A DNA stretch of 33,663 nucleotides from SIG578 sp036311245 (GCA_036311245.1 JAXJQH010000132.1:1-33663); one strand, 5' to 3'. Shown: positions 15,106 to 22,967, counted from the first letter of the stretch. The notes: generated by a model from the letters alone, not told the origin. Translations and numbers: made by a program.

Positions 15106-15158
15106 TATAATTCCGAAACGGAAATATATCAATACTTTTTAATGATATAATTCCGAAA
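15106..15158 (+). promoter_or_regulatory. Repeated promoter/operator region of the small Xre regulator
   Basis: The 13-nt sequence TATAATTCCGAAA occurs at 15106-15118 and again at 15146-15158, exactly 40 bp apart. The first copy extends to the perfect palindrome TTCCG-AAA-CGGAA (15111-15123). Both copies begin with a -10-like TATAAT, and the second has TG at 15143-15144. This looks like an operator pair used for autoregulation by the gene that follows. Confidence 0.55.
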
Positions 15159-15179
15159 AAGAATAAAAATGGTGAGTGT

Positions 15180-15425
15180 ATGAAAACGAGAAAGAGAGAA
15201 TACGGCAATAGTAATGTAATAGGAAAGCGGGTAGAGCAGCTGAGAAAATCTAAGGGAATAAAGCAGAAAGATTTTATTGCCAGATTGCAGGCTGCGGGGC
15301 TTGATATAAACCCAACCAGCTATTCTAAATTGGAAGGTCAGATTCGCATAGTCAGTGACCGTGAGGTTCTTGCAATTTCCCGCGCCCTCGGCGTTTCAAT
15401 ACAAGAGCTATATACACAAGAATAA
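15180..15425 (+). CDS. Small helix-turn-helix (Xre/Cro-type) regulator
   Basis: An 81-residue single-domain DNA-binding protein. The HTH spans about residues 14-70: IGKRVEQLRKSKGIKQKDF, then INPTSYSKLEGQIRIVSDREVLAISRALGVSIQELY. The recognition helix is NPTSYSKLE. No sensor domain is present. The ATG at 15180 follows GGTGAG at 15171-15176. A palindromic site overlaps its own promoter region, so negative autoregulation is likely. Other targets are unknown. It ends at a hairpin shared with ireB. Confidence 0.85.
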   Translation: MKTRKREYGNSNVIGKRVEQLRKSKGIKQKDFIARLQAAGLDINPTSYSKLEGQIRIVSDREVLAISRALGVSIQELYTQE

Positions 15426-15426
15426 A

Positions 15427-15459
15427 AAACCTCCCACAGCAGTCTGCTGCGGGAGGTTT
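15427..15459. terminator. Bidirectional terminator between xre and ireB
   Basis: AAACCTCCC (15427-15435) pairs with GGGAGGTTT (15451-15459) and an inner CAGC/GCTG stem continues it. A-run and T-run flanks serve both converging genes. Confidence 0.82.
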
Positions 15460-15467
15460 ACTTTTCA

Positions 15468-15716
15468 TTATTCTGAGAGATAGGATTTTACAAGCATCTG
15501 CAGAAGCTCATCGCGGTCAATTTTGCGGATAAGGCTGCGGGCGTTGTTGTGGGTTGTGATATAGGTGGGGTCCTCAGAAAGAATGTAGCCCACTATCTGG
15601 TTTATGGGATTATAACCCTTTTCCTTAAGCGCATCATAAACAGCAACAAGGGTAGAATGTATCTGAAACTCCTTGTCATCCTTGAGTGAAAAGGTAATTG
15701 TACGATTGTCCGACAT
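15468..15716 (-). CDS. ireB: IreB family regulatory phosphoprotein (UPF0297)
   Basis: An 82-residue protein with the full IreB/YrzL signature: FSLKDDKEFQIHSTLVAVYDALKEKGYNP, INQIVGYILSEDPTYITTHNNAR and IRKIDRDELLQMLVKSYL. In Enterococcus, IreB is phosphorylated on N-terminal threonines by the PASTA kinase IreK and influences cell-envelope stress resistance; Thr6 and Thr8 are candidate sites here. The start is ATG 15716 with GGAGGG just upstream, not the ATG 33 bases earlier. It is usually next to ruvX and alaS; here it stands alone between unrelated genes. Confidence 0.93.
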   Translation of the reverse strand: MSDNRTITFSLKDDKEFQIHSTLVAVYDALKEKGYNPINQIVGYILSEDPTYITTHNNARSLIRKIDRDELLQMLVKSYLSE

Positions 15717-15748
15717 ATAAATCCCTCCGATTTTCTTACCATAGTACA

Positions 15749-15777
15749 AGTATAGCGTACTTTTATCTCTTTTTCAA
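15749..15777 (-). promoter_or_regulatory. sigma-A promoter of ireB
   Basis: On the minus strand, TTGAAA (15772-15777), a 17-bp spacer and TATACT (15749-15754). An inverted repeat AGTAC-N9-GTACT (15743-15761) overlaps the -10 and could be an operator. Confidence 0.7.
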
Positions 15778-15822
15778 GAAAAAAAGTAAAATTTTTTAAA
15801 AAAACAAGATATAGTCTACCTC

Positions 15823-15851
15823 TTTACAAATTTTGCCTTATATTGTATAAT
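15823..15851 (+). promoter_or_regulatory. sigma-A promoter for the SDR-topoisomerase operon
   Basis: TTTACA at 15823-15828, a 17-bp spacer and TATAAT at 15846-15851. No other clear promoter is seen before the two topoisomerase genes. Confidence 0.75.
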
Positions 15852-15913
15852 AATATAAGTGTTTATATTTTTCTCCCAGGGAGCGGGAAATTTCCGAATA
15901 GGAAAGGTTAGAG

Positions 15914-16648
15914 ATGAAAAAGATAGTTTTGATAACAGGCGCATCTCGCGGAATAGGCGCCGATATAGCGCGGGTGTTTGCCCAAAACGGGTACGCAGTG
16001 GTTCTGCACTATAACAAAAGTAAAGATAGGGCAGAGGAGCTTTGTGACCTTTTAAGACAAAACGGTTGTGATGCGTATCTTTTGCAGGGTGATTTAAGCC
16101 AGAAGGGTGTGCCGCAAAAAATAGTTTTCGACACCATAGAGCATTTCGGCAAACTCGATGTCCTAATAAATAATGCGGGCTCCTCACTTGTCGCCCCCTT
16201 TCTTGATACCTCGGATGAGGCCGGGGAAACGCTTATAAAAACCGACCTTACTGCCGCTATTGAGTGCGCAAAATATGCTGCTGCCGATATGGTGCGCAGA
16301 AAAAACGGTAAAATAATAAACATTTCATCTGTGTGGGGCATCTCTGGAGCCTCTTGCGAGGTTTACTACTCAGCCGCCAAGGCGGGAATTATAGGATTCA
16401 CTAAGGCGCTCGCCTCAGAGCTCGCTCCAAGCGGCGTTCAGGTAAATGCTATTGCCCCCGGTGTTATCGACACAGAAATGAACAATAACTTATCGCAAGC
16501 TGAAAAAGCCGAGCTTATCGGCGAAATTCCTGCGGGCAGAATTGGCAGCGGATATGATATTGCCAAAGCGGCGCTTTTCTTAGCGTCTGCGGATGCTGAT
16601 TATATAACGGGACAGGTCCTTAATGTCAGCGGCGGATTTTTGATTTAA
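15914..16648 (+). CDS. FabG-like SDR family oxidoreductase (3-oxoacyl-ACP reductase type)
   Basis: A 244-residue classical SDR. The cofactor motif ITGASRGIGADIA, the NNAGSS segment, the catalytic Ser in NISSVWG, YYSAAKAG with the Tyr-x3-Lys pair, APGVIDTEM and ITGQVLNVSGGF are all present. It resembles FabG, which reduces 3-oxoacyl-ACP with NADPH in fatty acid synthesis. No other fab genes are nearby, so another carbonyl substrate is possible. It is the first gene of an operon with two topoisomerase subunits (15 bp to the next gene), a grouping with no obvious functional reason. Confidence 0.88.
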   Translation: MKKIVLITGASRGIGADIARVFAQNGYAVVLHYNKSKDRAEELCDLLRQNGCDAYLLQGDLSQKGVPQKIVFDTIEHFGKLDVLINNAGSSLVAPFLDTSDEAGETLIKTDLTAAIECAKYAAADMVRRKNGKIINISSVWGISGASCEVYYSAAKAGIIGFTKALASELAPSGVQVNAIAPGVIDTEMNNNLSQAEKAELIGEIPAGRIGSGYDIAKAALFLASADADYITGQVLNVSGGFLI

Positions 16649-16663
16649 AATTCGGAGGAAAGT

Positions 16664-18652
16664 ATGGCTAAGAAAAAAGAAACACAAGCATATGATAACT
16701 CGAGTATTCAGTCCTTAAAGGGTGCGGACAGAGTCAGGAAAAGACCTGCTGTTATATTCGGCTCGGATGGTATCGAGGGATGCCAGCACTCGATTTTTGA
16801 GATACTCTCAAACTCCATTGACGAGGCAAGAGAGGGGCACGGCAGTAAAATAACCGTCACCCGTTACCGCGATGGGTCTATCTGCATTGAGGACCAAGGG
16901 CGAGGTATCCCTGTTGACTACAATGAGCGCGAGGGCTGCTATAACTGGGAGCTTCTTTTCTGCGAAATGTATGCAGGCGGTAAATACGCTAATAATGACG
17001 GTGAAAACTATGAGTTTTCATTGGGCCTTAACGGTTTAGGTCTGTGCGCCACTCAGTATGCCTCTGAGTTTATGGATGCCGAAATAGTGCGCGACGGGCA
17101 GAAGTTCATCCTGCATTTTGAAAAGGGCGAAAACGTTGGCGGACTTCAGAAAGAGCCAACCACCCGCCGCCAGACAGGTAGTAAAATTCACTGGCGACCT
17201 GACCGCGAGGTTTTTACAGATATCAATATCCCTCTTGAGTATTTTCAGGAGATAATGCGCCGTCAGTCGGTAGTTAACCCTAAAGTTCTGTTTGTGCTTA
17301 GAAATCAGACCTCTGAGGGATTTGAAACCTTTGAATATATTTATGAAGAGGGAATAACCGATTATGTTAAGGAGCTTGTAGCAGCCGAGGCTATGACCTC
17401 AGTTCAGTCCTTTACAGCAGAAAGCCGCGGCCGCGATAGAGAGGACAAACCCGATTATAAGGTTAAAATGTCGGTTTCATTTTGCTTTTCAAACCGAGTT
17501 AATATGATAGAGTATTATCACAACTCAAGCTTTTTGGAGCACGGCGGCTCGCCCGAAAAGGCGGTAAAGAGCGCTTTTGTTTCGCAGATAGATGCCTACC
17601 TGAAGCAAAATAACCGCTATCTTAAAAACGAAAGCAAAATAACCTTTCAGGATATAGAGGACTGCCTTGTTTTAGTCACAAGCTCATTCTCAACACAGAC
17701 CTCTTATGAAAACCAGACCAAAAAAGCTATTACAAACAAGTTTATTGCAACTGCAATGACCGAGTTTTTAAAGCGCAACCTCGAAATTTATTTTATGGAA
17801 AAGCCCGACGAGGCAAAGAAAATTGCCGATCAGGTGCTCATAAATAAGCACAGCCGCGAAAAGGCAGAGCGCACAAGGCTTGACCTTAAGAAAACCCTTG
17901 CTACAAGCGGCGACGTTATGGCAAGAGTTGAAAAATTTGTCGATTGCCGAAGTCGAGATAAAGAAAAACGCGAAATTTACATCGTTGAGGGCGATTCGGC
18001 TCTCGGCTCTTGTAAGCAGGGCAGAGATAGTGAATTTCAGGCTATTATCCCCGTTCGAGGTAAAATTCTAAACTGCCTCAAAGCCGAATATGACAAGATT
18101 TTCAAAAGCGAAATTATAACCGATTTAATTAAAGTTCTCGGATGCGGAGTTGAGGTTAAAACCAAATCCAACAAAGACCTTTCGATGTTTAATTTAGATG
18201 CACTTCGCTGGAATAAGGTTATAATCTGTACCGATGCCGATGTTGACGGATTTCAGATAAGAACCCTTATTCTAACTATGCTCTACCGCCTTGTGCCCAC
18301 CCTTATAGAAGAGGGGTATGTTTACATTGCGGAGTCGCCCCTTTTTGAAATTACAACCAAGGAAAAAACCTATTTTGCCTATACAGAGGCAGAAAAAGCC
18401 TCTATTTTAAAGAAAATAGAGGGTCAGAAATTCACCATTCAGCGCTCTAAGGGACTTGGCGAAAACGAGGCTGAAATGATGTGGATGACTACTATGAACC
18501 CCGAAACCCGCCGCCTTATCAAGGTTATGCCCGATGACGCAGAGAAGACCGCCGAGATGTTTGACCTGCTCTTAGGCGATAACTTAGACGGAAGAAAAGA
18601 GTTTATTTCGACAAACGGCGGAGATTATTTAGAGCTCGCCGATATATCTTAA
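16664..18652 (+). CDS. Type IIA DNA topoisomerase subunit B (ParE/GyrB-like, divergent)
   Basis: A 662-residue ATPase subunit. The GHKL ATP site shows the Glu and Asn of EILSNSIDEA and the DQGRGIPV motif. The usual GLHGVG loop reads GLNGLG, and RPGMYIG is replaced by RPAVIFG. After the transducer domain the TOPRIM region has Glu442 (VEGDSALG), PVRGKIL and Asp524/Asp526 (CTDADVDG), then RSKGLGENEAEMMW and an RRLIKV-containing tail. With its partner 18 bp downstream it should form a heterotetramer that passes DNA duplexes. The divergence argues for a topoisomerase IV or second lineage rather than housekeeping gyrase. Confidence 0.92.
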   Translation: MAKKKETQAYDNSSIQSLKGADRVRKRPAVIFGSDGIEGCQHSIFEILSNSIDEAREGHGSKITVTRYRDGSICIEDQGRGIPVDYNEREGCYNWELLFCEMYAGGKYANNDGENYEFSLGLNGLGLCATQYASEFMDAEIVRDGQKFILHFEKGENVGGLQKEPTTRRQTGSKIHWRPDREVFTDINIPLEYFQEIMRRQSVVNPKVLFVLRNQTSEGFETFEYIYEEGITDYVKELVAAEAMTSVQSFTAESRGRDREDKPDYKVKMSVSFCFSNRVNMIEYYHNSSFLEHGGSPEKAVKSAFVSQIDAYLKQNNRYLKNESKITFQDIEDCLVLVTSSFSTQTSYENQTKKAITNKFIATAMTEFLKRNLEIYFMEKPDEAKKIADQVLINKHSREKAERTRLDLKKTLATSGDVMARVEKFVDCRSRDKEKREIYIVEGDSALGSCKQGRDSEFQAIIPVRGKILNCLKAEYDKIFKSEIITDLIKVLGCGVEVKTKSNKDLSMFNLDALRWNKVIICTDADVDGFQIRTLILTMLYRLVPTLIEEGYVYIAESPLFEITTKEKTYFAYTEAEKASILKKIEGQKFTIQRSKGLGENEAEMMWMTTMNPETRRLIKVMPDDAEKTAEMFDLLLGDNLDGRKEFISTNGGDYLELADIS

Positions 18653-18670
18653 GGGAAAGGAGCAGAGAAA

Positions 18671-20905
18671 TTGGCTAAAGCAAAAAAACAGCCCGAGAAA
18701 AAGAAATCAGTGCCCCAAATAAACGCCGAAATTGCCGGAGCGGGTATAGTTCTCGATCAGGTTATCACCACAACCTTAGAAACCAACTATATGCCGTATG
18801 CTATGAGCGTTATAGTCTCCCGCGCCATCCCTGAGATAGACGGTCTTAAGCCCTCTCACAGAAAACTGCTCTTTTCTATGTATAAGTCGGGACTTCTGGG
18901 CGGGGACCTTAAAAAGTCTGCCAGCATCGTCGGCGATGCGATGAAATTAAACCCCCACGGTGATGCGGCAATTTACGAAACTATGGTCCGCCTTGCCCGC
19001 GGTAATGAGGCACTTTTGCACCCCTACGTTGAGTCTAAGGGTAACTTTGGTAAGGTGTATTCAAAGAATATGGCATATGCCGCCTCGCGTTACACCGAGG
19101 CAAAGCTTGCCCCTATCTGTAAGGAATTTTTTGCCGACATAGATAAGGACACTGTTGACTTTGTTCCTAACTATGATAACACCATTATGGAGCCAACCCT
19201 GCTACCGACCTCGTTTCCTAACATTTTAACTAATGTTAACCTCGGTATCGCAGTTGGTATGGCAAGCTCTATCTGCTCCTTTAACTTAGAGGAGATATGC
19301 AACACCACAATAGAGCTTATGAAAAACCCTGCTCACGATATTTTAACCACCCTTAAAGCCCCCGATTTCCCCGGCGGCGGTTATATTATCTATAACGCGC
19401 AGGAGCTTGATAAGATTTATAAAACAGGCCGCGGCTCTGTCAAGGTGCGCGCTAAATATGAGTATGATAAATCTCAGAACTGCATTGACATAACCGAAAT
19501 TCCCTATACCACCACCATTGAGGCTATTATTGATAAGGTTATCGAGCTTGTAAAGAGCGGCAAAATCAAGGAAATTTCCGATATCCGCGATGAGAGTGAC
19601 CTCGGCGGTCTTAAAATTACCATCGACCTGCGCCGCGCGGCTGACCCTGACAAGCTAATGCAAAAGCTCTTTAAAATGACTCCGCTTGAGGATAACTTCC
19701 CCTGTAACTTTAATGTGCTCATAGGCACAACACCTAAGGTTATGGGTGTCGGCGAAATTCTCACCGAGTGGACAGCCTTCAGGCGTGAATGTGTCCGCCG
19801 CAGAACATATTATACCGTTACCAATCTTAAAGAAAAGCTGCACCTTCTGCGCGGTCTTGAAGCAATACTCTTGGATATTGATAAGGCTATCAAAATCGTC
19901 AGAGAAACCGAGGAAGAGCAGATGGTCGTGCCTAACCTTATGATAGGCTTCGGTATTGATGAAACTCAGGCAGAGTATGTTGCTGAAATCCGCCTGAGAA
20001 ACCTGAATCGCGAATATATCCTTAAAAAGACCGATGAGATATCTCGTCTGCAAGAGGAAATCTTTGATTTAGAGGATATTCTCGGTAGCAAACGCCGCGT
20101 TGATAAAATTATTATTGCGGAGCTTCAGGCGGTAATAAAGAAGTATGGCAAACCCCGCCGCAGCGAAATTGAGTATAACGCAAGCGAGTATATAGAGGAG
20201 CCTGAGCAGGTTCCCGATTACCCCGTTAACCTCTTCTTTACTAAAGATGGTTACTTTAAAAAGATAACCCCGCAGTCGCTGAGAATGAGCAGCGAGCAAA
20301 AGCTCAAAACCGATGACGAGATAATTGCGCATATCGAAACCACAAACTCAACTGAGCTTCTTTTCTTTACAGATAAATTTCAGGTTTATAAAGCAAAGGC
20401 GAGTGATTTTGAGGACCATAAGGCAAGTATCCTCGGCGAATATATCCCCGCCAAGCTTTCAATGGATGAAAATGAAAAGACTGTGTTTATGGTCGCTACA
20501 ACCGATTACAGCGGACATATAATGCTGTTCTTTGAAAACGGAAAAGCTGCAAAAATCCCCATTTCCGCTTTTGAAACAAAGTCCAACCGCAAAAAGCTCA
20601 CCGCGGCATATAGTGATAAATCGCCCCTTGTTGCAATGTTTGCGGCTAAAGAGGATAGGGAATATGTCCTGCGCAGCACTGCGGGCAGATATCTTATCGT
20701 TCACAGCGGCGCTGTCGCTCTTAAAACCTCGCGCAGCACTCAGGGTGTCGCTGCAATGACACTTAAGAAAAATCACCGTGTTGACAGTATCACTCTGCTA
20801 ACAGAGGATAGATTCGCAAATGCAAACCGCTACCGCACCAAGAATATTCCCGCCGCAGGCGCAACACTTGCCTCTGGTGATGCGGGCGAGCAGCTTTCGT
20901 TTTAA
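18671..20905 (+). CDS. Type IIA DNA topoisomerase subunit A (ParC/GyrA-like)
   Basis: A 744-residue DNA cleavage subunit starting with TTG at 18671, supported by AAAGGAG at 18656-18662. The breakage-reunion domain shows DGLKPSHRKLLF, NPHGDAAIYE and the active-site Tyr141 in SRYTEAKL. A coiled-coil region follows, and then a C-terminal beta-pinwheel of about 220 residues. I find no GyrA box (QRRGGKG-type), and the protein is shorter than typical GyrA, so decatenation (topoisomerase IV-like) is more likely than negative supercoiling. It is co-transcribed with subunit B. No clear terminator follows. Confidence 0.92.
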   Translation: MAKAKKQPEKKKSVPQINAEIAGAGIVLDQVITTTLETNYMPYAMSVIVSRAIPEIDGLKPSHRKLLFSMYKSGLLGGDLKKSASIVGDAMKLNPHGDAAIYETMVRLARGNEALLHPYVESKGNFGKVYSKNMAYAASRYTEAKLAPICKEFFADIDKDTVDFVPNYDNTIMEPTLLPTSFPNILTNVNLGIAVGMASSICSFNLEEICNTTIELMKNPAHDILTTLKAPDFPGGGYIIYNAQELDKIYKTGRGSVKVRAKYEYDKSQNCIDITEIPYTTTIEAIIDKVIELVKSGKIKEISDIRDESDLGGLKITIDLRRAADPDKLMQKLFKMTPLEDNFPCNFNVLIGTTPKVMGVGEILTEWTAFRRECVRRRTYYTVTNLKEKLHLLRGLEAILLDIDKAIKIVRETEEEQMVVPNLMIGFGIDETQAEYVAEIRLRNLNREYILKKTDEISRLQEEIFDLEDILGSKRRVDKIIIAELQAVIKKYGKPRRSEIEYNASEYIEEPEQVPDYPVNLFFTKDGYFKKITPQSLRMSSEQKLKTDDEIIAHIETTNSTELLFFTDKFQVYKAKASDFEDHKASILGEYIPAKLSMDENEKTVFMVATTDYSGHIMLFFENGKAAKIPISAFETKSNRKKLTAAYSDKSPLVAMFAAKEDREYVLRSTAGRYLIVHSGAVALKTSRSTQGVAAMTLKKNHRVDSITLLTEDRFANANRYRTKNIPAAGATLASGDAGEQLSF

Positions 20906-20940
20906 ATAATTGTATTTTTTGCAAATTTTATTATTTTACA

Positions 20941-20969
20941 TTGATTTTCTGCTTTGTTAGAGTTATAAT
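20941..20969 (+). promoter_or_regulatory. sigma-A promoter of the aldolase gene
   Basis: TTGATT at 20941-20946, a 17-bp spacer and TATAAT at 20964-20969, upstream of the aldolase start at 21013. Confidence 0.78.
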
Positions 20970-21012
20970 TAACAAAGAATTAAAATCCTAAATTTTAAGG
21001 AGGATATACACT

Positions 21013-21876
21013 ATGTTAGTATCGGCAAAAGAAATGCTTACCAAAGCAAAGGAAGGCAAGTATGCAGTAGGTCAGTTTAATATCAATAATCTTGAGTGGA
21101 CCAAGGCTATTCTGCAAACTGCTCAGGAGCTTAATTCTCCTGTTATCCTCGGCGTTTCTGAGGGTGCAGGAAAATATATGTGCGGCTATACCACCGTTGT
21201 AGGAATGGTTAACGGAATGATAAATGAGCTTGGAATTACCGTTCCCGTTGCTCTCCACCTTGACCATGGCAGCTATGAGGCCACAAAGAAATGCATCGAG
21301 GCAGGCTTCTCCTCTGTTATGTTTGACGGTTCTAAGTATCCCATTGAGGAAAACATTGAGAAAACCAAAGAGTTAGTTGCTATCTGCGAGGAAAAGGGTC
21401 TTTCTCTTGAGGCAGAGGTCGGCGCTATCGGCGGCGAGGAGGATGGAGTTCTCGGTGGCGGTGAGGTTGCAGATCCCGATGAGTGCAAAATGATTGCAGA
21501 CCTCGGTATCACTATGCTTGCAGCAGGTATCGGAAATATTCACGGTAAATATCCTGCAAATTGGCCCGGACTTCGCTTTGACACCCTCGCTGCTATTCAG
21601 GAGAAAACAGGTAAAATGCCCTTAGTTCTGCACGGCGGAACAGGTATCCCCGCTGATATGATTAAAGAGGCTATTTCCCTCGGCGTTTCCAAAATCAATG
21701 TTAACACCGAGTGCCAGCTCGCTTTTGCAGCAGAGGTCAGAAAGTATATCGAAGAGGGTAAGGACCTTGTTGGTAAAGGCTTTGACCCCCGAAAGATTCT
21801 CGCTCCCGGCGTTGAGGCTATCAAAGCTACCGTTAAAGAGAAAATGGAACTCTTTGGCTCTGTAAATAAGGCTTAA
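21013..21876 (+). CDS. fba: Class II fructose-1,6-bisphosphate aldolase
   Basis: A 287-residue zinc-dependent aldolase that cleaves fructose 1,6-bisphosphate to glyceraldehyde 3-phosphate and dihydroxyacetone phosphate in glycolysis. Zinc and catalytic residues are visible: Asp84 and His85 in LHLDHGS, Glu135 in LEAEVGAIGG, His177 in GNIHGKYP and His207 in VLHGGTGIP. KINVNTECQLAF is the phosphate-binding end. The start ATG 21013 has AAGGAGG at 20998-21004. Tagatose-bisphosphate aldolase is a close relative, but the overall pattern favours Fba. The YlbF gene follows after 16 bp. Confidence 0.95.
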   Translation: MLVSAKEMLTKAKEGKYAVGQFNINNLEWTKAILQTAQELNSPVILGVSEGAGKYMCGYTTVVGMVNGMINELGITVPVALHLDHGSYEATKKCIEAGFSSVMFDGSKYPIEENIEKTKELVAICEEKGLSLEAEVGAIGGEEDGVLGGGEVADPDECKMIADLGITMLAAGIGNIHGKYPANWPGLRFDTLAAIQEKTGKMPLVLHGGTGIPADMIKEAISLGVSKINVNTECQLAFAAEVRKYIEEGKDLVGKGFDPRKILAPGVEAIKATVKEKMELFGSVNKA

Positions 21877-21892
21877 GCTTAGGAGAAATATA

Positions 21893-22306
21893 ATGGAAAT
21901 AAATAAACTCGCAAGAGAACTCGGCAAGGCAATCCAAAAGGATGAAAGATATCTAAAGCTTCAGAAATGCATTGACGCAAATGAGGCTGATACTGCTTTA
22001 AATGAACGTATGGCTAAAATTCAGCTTCTTCAGGCGGCTTATCAGAAAGAGTCTGAGGGCGAAGGCAATGAAGAAAAGCTGCAGCAGTTTGAAAAGGAAT
22101 TCAACCAGCTTTATGCAGAGATTATGCAGAATGAGAATATGAAAAATTATGAAAAGTCAAGAGCTGAGATTGACGAAATGATGAATTACGTTATCGAAAT
22201 TCTTACCCTTTGCGTAAACGGCGAAGACCCCGACACCTGCGAGCCTCAGATGCACGATTGTGACCACGACCATGATTGTGATTGCGGCTGTCACGATTGC
22301 CACTAA
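21893..22306 (+). CDS. YlbF family regulator with a Cys/His-rich tail
   Basis: A 137-residue helical protein. Residues 1-105 match YlbF/YmcA (ARELGKAIQKDERY, ALNERMAKIQLLQAAY, NYEKSRAEIDEMMNYVIEIL). In Bacillus, YlbF, YmcA and YaaT form a complex that binds Fe-S clusters, steers RNase Y and promotes Spo0A activation. The tail is striking: residues 116-137 hold six Cys and five His, including HDCDHDHDCDCGCHDCH, so a metal or Fe-S site at the C-terminus is likely. Cys26 and Cys107 lie outside the tail. It is co-transcribed with fba and ends at a hairpin. Confidence 0.85.
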   Translation: MEINKLARELGKAIQKDERYLKLQKCIDANEADTALNERMAKIQLLQAAYQKESEGEGNEEKLQQFEKEFNQLYAEIMQNENMKNYEKSRAEIDEMMNYVIEILTLCVNGEDPDTCEPQMHDCDHDHDCDCGCHDCH

Positions 22307-22322
22307 TTAGTAAGATTTAAGG

Positions 22323-22357
22323 AAAGCGCCCGATTCCAAAAAGGAATCGGGCGCTTT
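22323..22357 (+). terminator. Terminator hairpin after the YlbF gene
   Basis: AAAGCGCCCGATTCC at 22323-22337 pairs with GGAATCGGGCGCTTT at 22343-22357 around an AAAAA loop. The T-run is short. Confidence 0.8.
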
Positions 22358-22484
22358 GTAATTGTAGTCTTTAATTGTAGAAGTTATAAAAACAAATAAG
22401 AAATACTAAATGAATTAAAATCCAGAGAAAAGGCGCGCAGCATAAACATATATAAAAAAGTTTTGAGAAAAACGATAAAAAGTG

Positions 22485-22513
22485 TTGACAAATCAGCAAA
22501 GCTGTGTTAATAT
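22485..22513 (+). promoter_or_regulatory. Promoter of the tRNA-Thr/tRNA-Tyr unit
   Basis: TTGACA at 22485-22490, a 17-bp spacer and TAATAT at 22508-22513, with TG at 22505-22506 as an extended -10. A TATAAT at 22511 would need a 20-bp spacer. The stretch 22358-22484 shows nothing else. Confidence 0.72.
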
Positions 22514-22529
22514 AATAAAGCTGTTTTGT

Positions 22530-22605
22530 GCTGGTGTAGCTCAGCTGGTAGAGCAGCTGATTTGTAATCAGCAGGTCGGGGGTTCGAATCCGTCCACCAG
22601 CTCCA
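22530..22605 (+). tRNA. tRNA-Thr (anticodon TGT)
   Basis: 76 nt including an encoded CCA. The acceptor arm GCTGGTG pairs with CACCAGC. The D-arm contains AGCTCAGCTGGTAGAGC, and the anticodon stem is GCTGA/TCAGC with loop TTTGTAA (anticodon at 22563-22565). The T-arm contains GGTTCGAATCC. Confidence 0.96.
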
Positions 22606-22641
22606 AGCACAGTTTTGTGCAGAGCAGAAAACTAAATATTC

Positions 22642-22726
22642 GGGAGTGTACCCAAGTGGCCAAAGGGGGCAGACTGTAAATCTGTTGTCTATGACTTCGA
22701 TGGTCCGAATCCATCCGCTCCCACCA
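22642..22726 (+). tRNA. tRNA-Tyr (anticodon GTA)
   Basis: 85 nt including an encoded CCA. The acceptor GGGAGTG pairs with CGCTCCC (one G-U pair), and the anticodon loop CTGTAAA gives GTA. A long class II variable arm is present, as expected for tRNA-Tyr. The CCA end lies inside the stem of the downstream hairpin. Confidence 0.95.
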
Positions 22727-22766
22727 AACAAAAAGACTTGCTTCGGCAAGTCTTTTTGTTTGGTGG
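22721..22766 (+). terminator. Terminator hairpin overlapping the tRNA-Tyr 3' end
   Basis: A perfect 21-bp stem joins 22721-22741 and 22746-22766 around a TTCG tetraloop; its core is AAAAAGACTTGC/GCAAGTCTTTTT. The 5' arm starts within the tRNA acceptor (CCACCA), and the 3' arm ends with the complementary TGGTGG. Confidence 0.85.
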
Positions 22767-22942
22767 AATGAAGCGTTCCCTTACGGGAACATTAAGCAGC
22801 CTTCGGCTATGAAGACGCTTACGCTAATGAAGTGTGCCTACGGCACGATAAGGAACGCTTTGCTTCATAAATTCGCAAAGCGAATTTGCATCATGGCGGC
22901 AAAGCCGCCGCTTCATATTTGCGTAAGCAAATGCTTCATTTA
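22767..22942. repeat. Nested array of mini-palindromes before the S23-type gene
   Basis: At least six short hairpins with 3-4-nt loops stand in a row: GTTCCC-TTAC-GGGAAC (22775-22790), AGCC-TTC-GGCT (22798-22808), GTGCC-TAC-GGCAC, ATTCGC-AAA-GCGAAT, GGCGGC-AAA-GCCGCC and TTTGC-GTAA-GCAAA. The spacers are ATGAAG in the left half (22768-22773, 22809-22814, near 22827-22832) and CTTCAT in the right half (22863-22868, 22911-22916, 22934-22939). The whole unit can therefore fold as three nested stems enclosing the local hairpins. It begins at the tRNA-Tyr terminator and ends on the -35 box of the next gene. Confidence 0.85.
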
Positions 22943-22967
22943 CAAATTTAAAAGTTTATGATATACT
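22939..22967 (+). promoter_or_regulatory. Promoter of the four-helix-bundle gene
   Basis: TTTACA at 22939-22944, a 17-bp spacer and TATACT at 22962-22967, with TG at 22959-22960. The -35 box overlaps the last CTTCATT of the palindrome array. Confidence 0.75.

Noticed and set aside
15816..16187. 123-residue minus-strand reading frame
   Set aside because: It is antisense to the FabG-like gene and its promoter, with no family features.
22371..22749. Minus- and plus-strand reading frames over the tRNAs
   Set aside because: They are translations of the tRNA-Thr and tRNA-Tyr genes, which give familiar spurious proteins.
22767..22942. CRISPR array
   Set aside because: There are no constant direct repeats with unique spacers. 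The repeats are short palindromes of differing sequence, and no cas genes are present.
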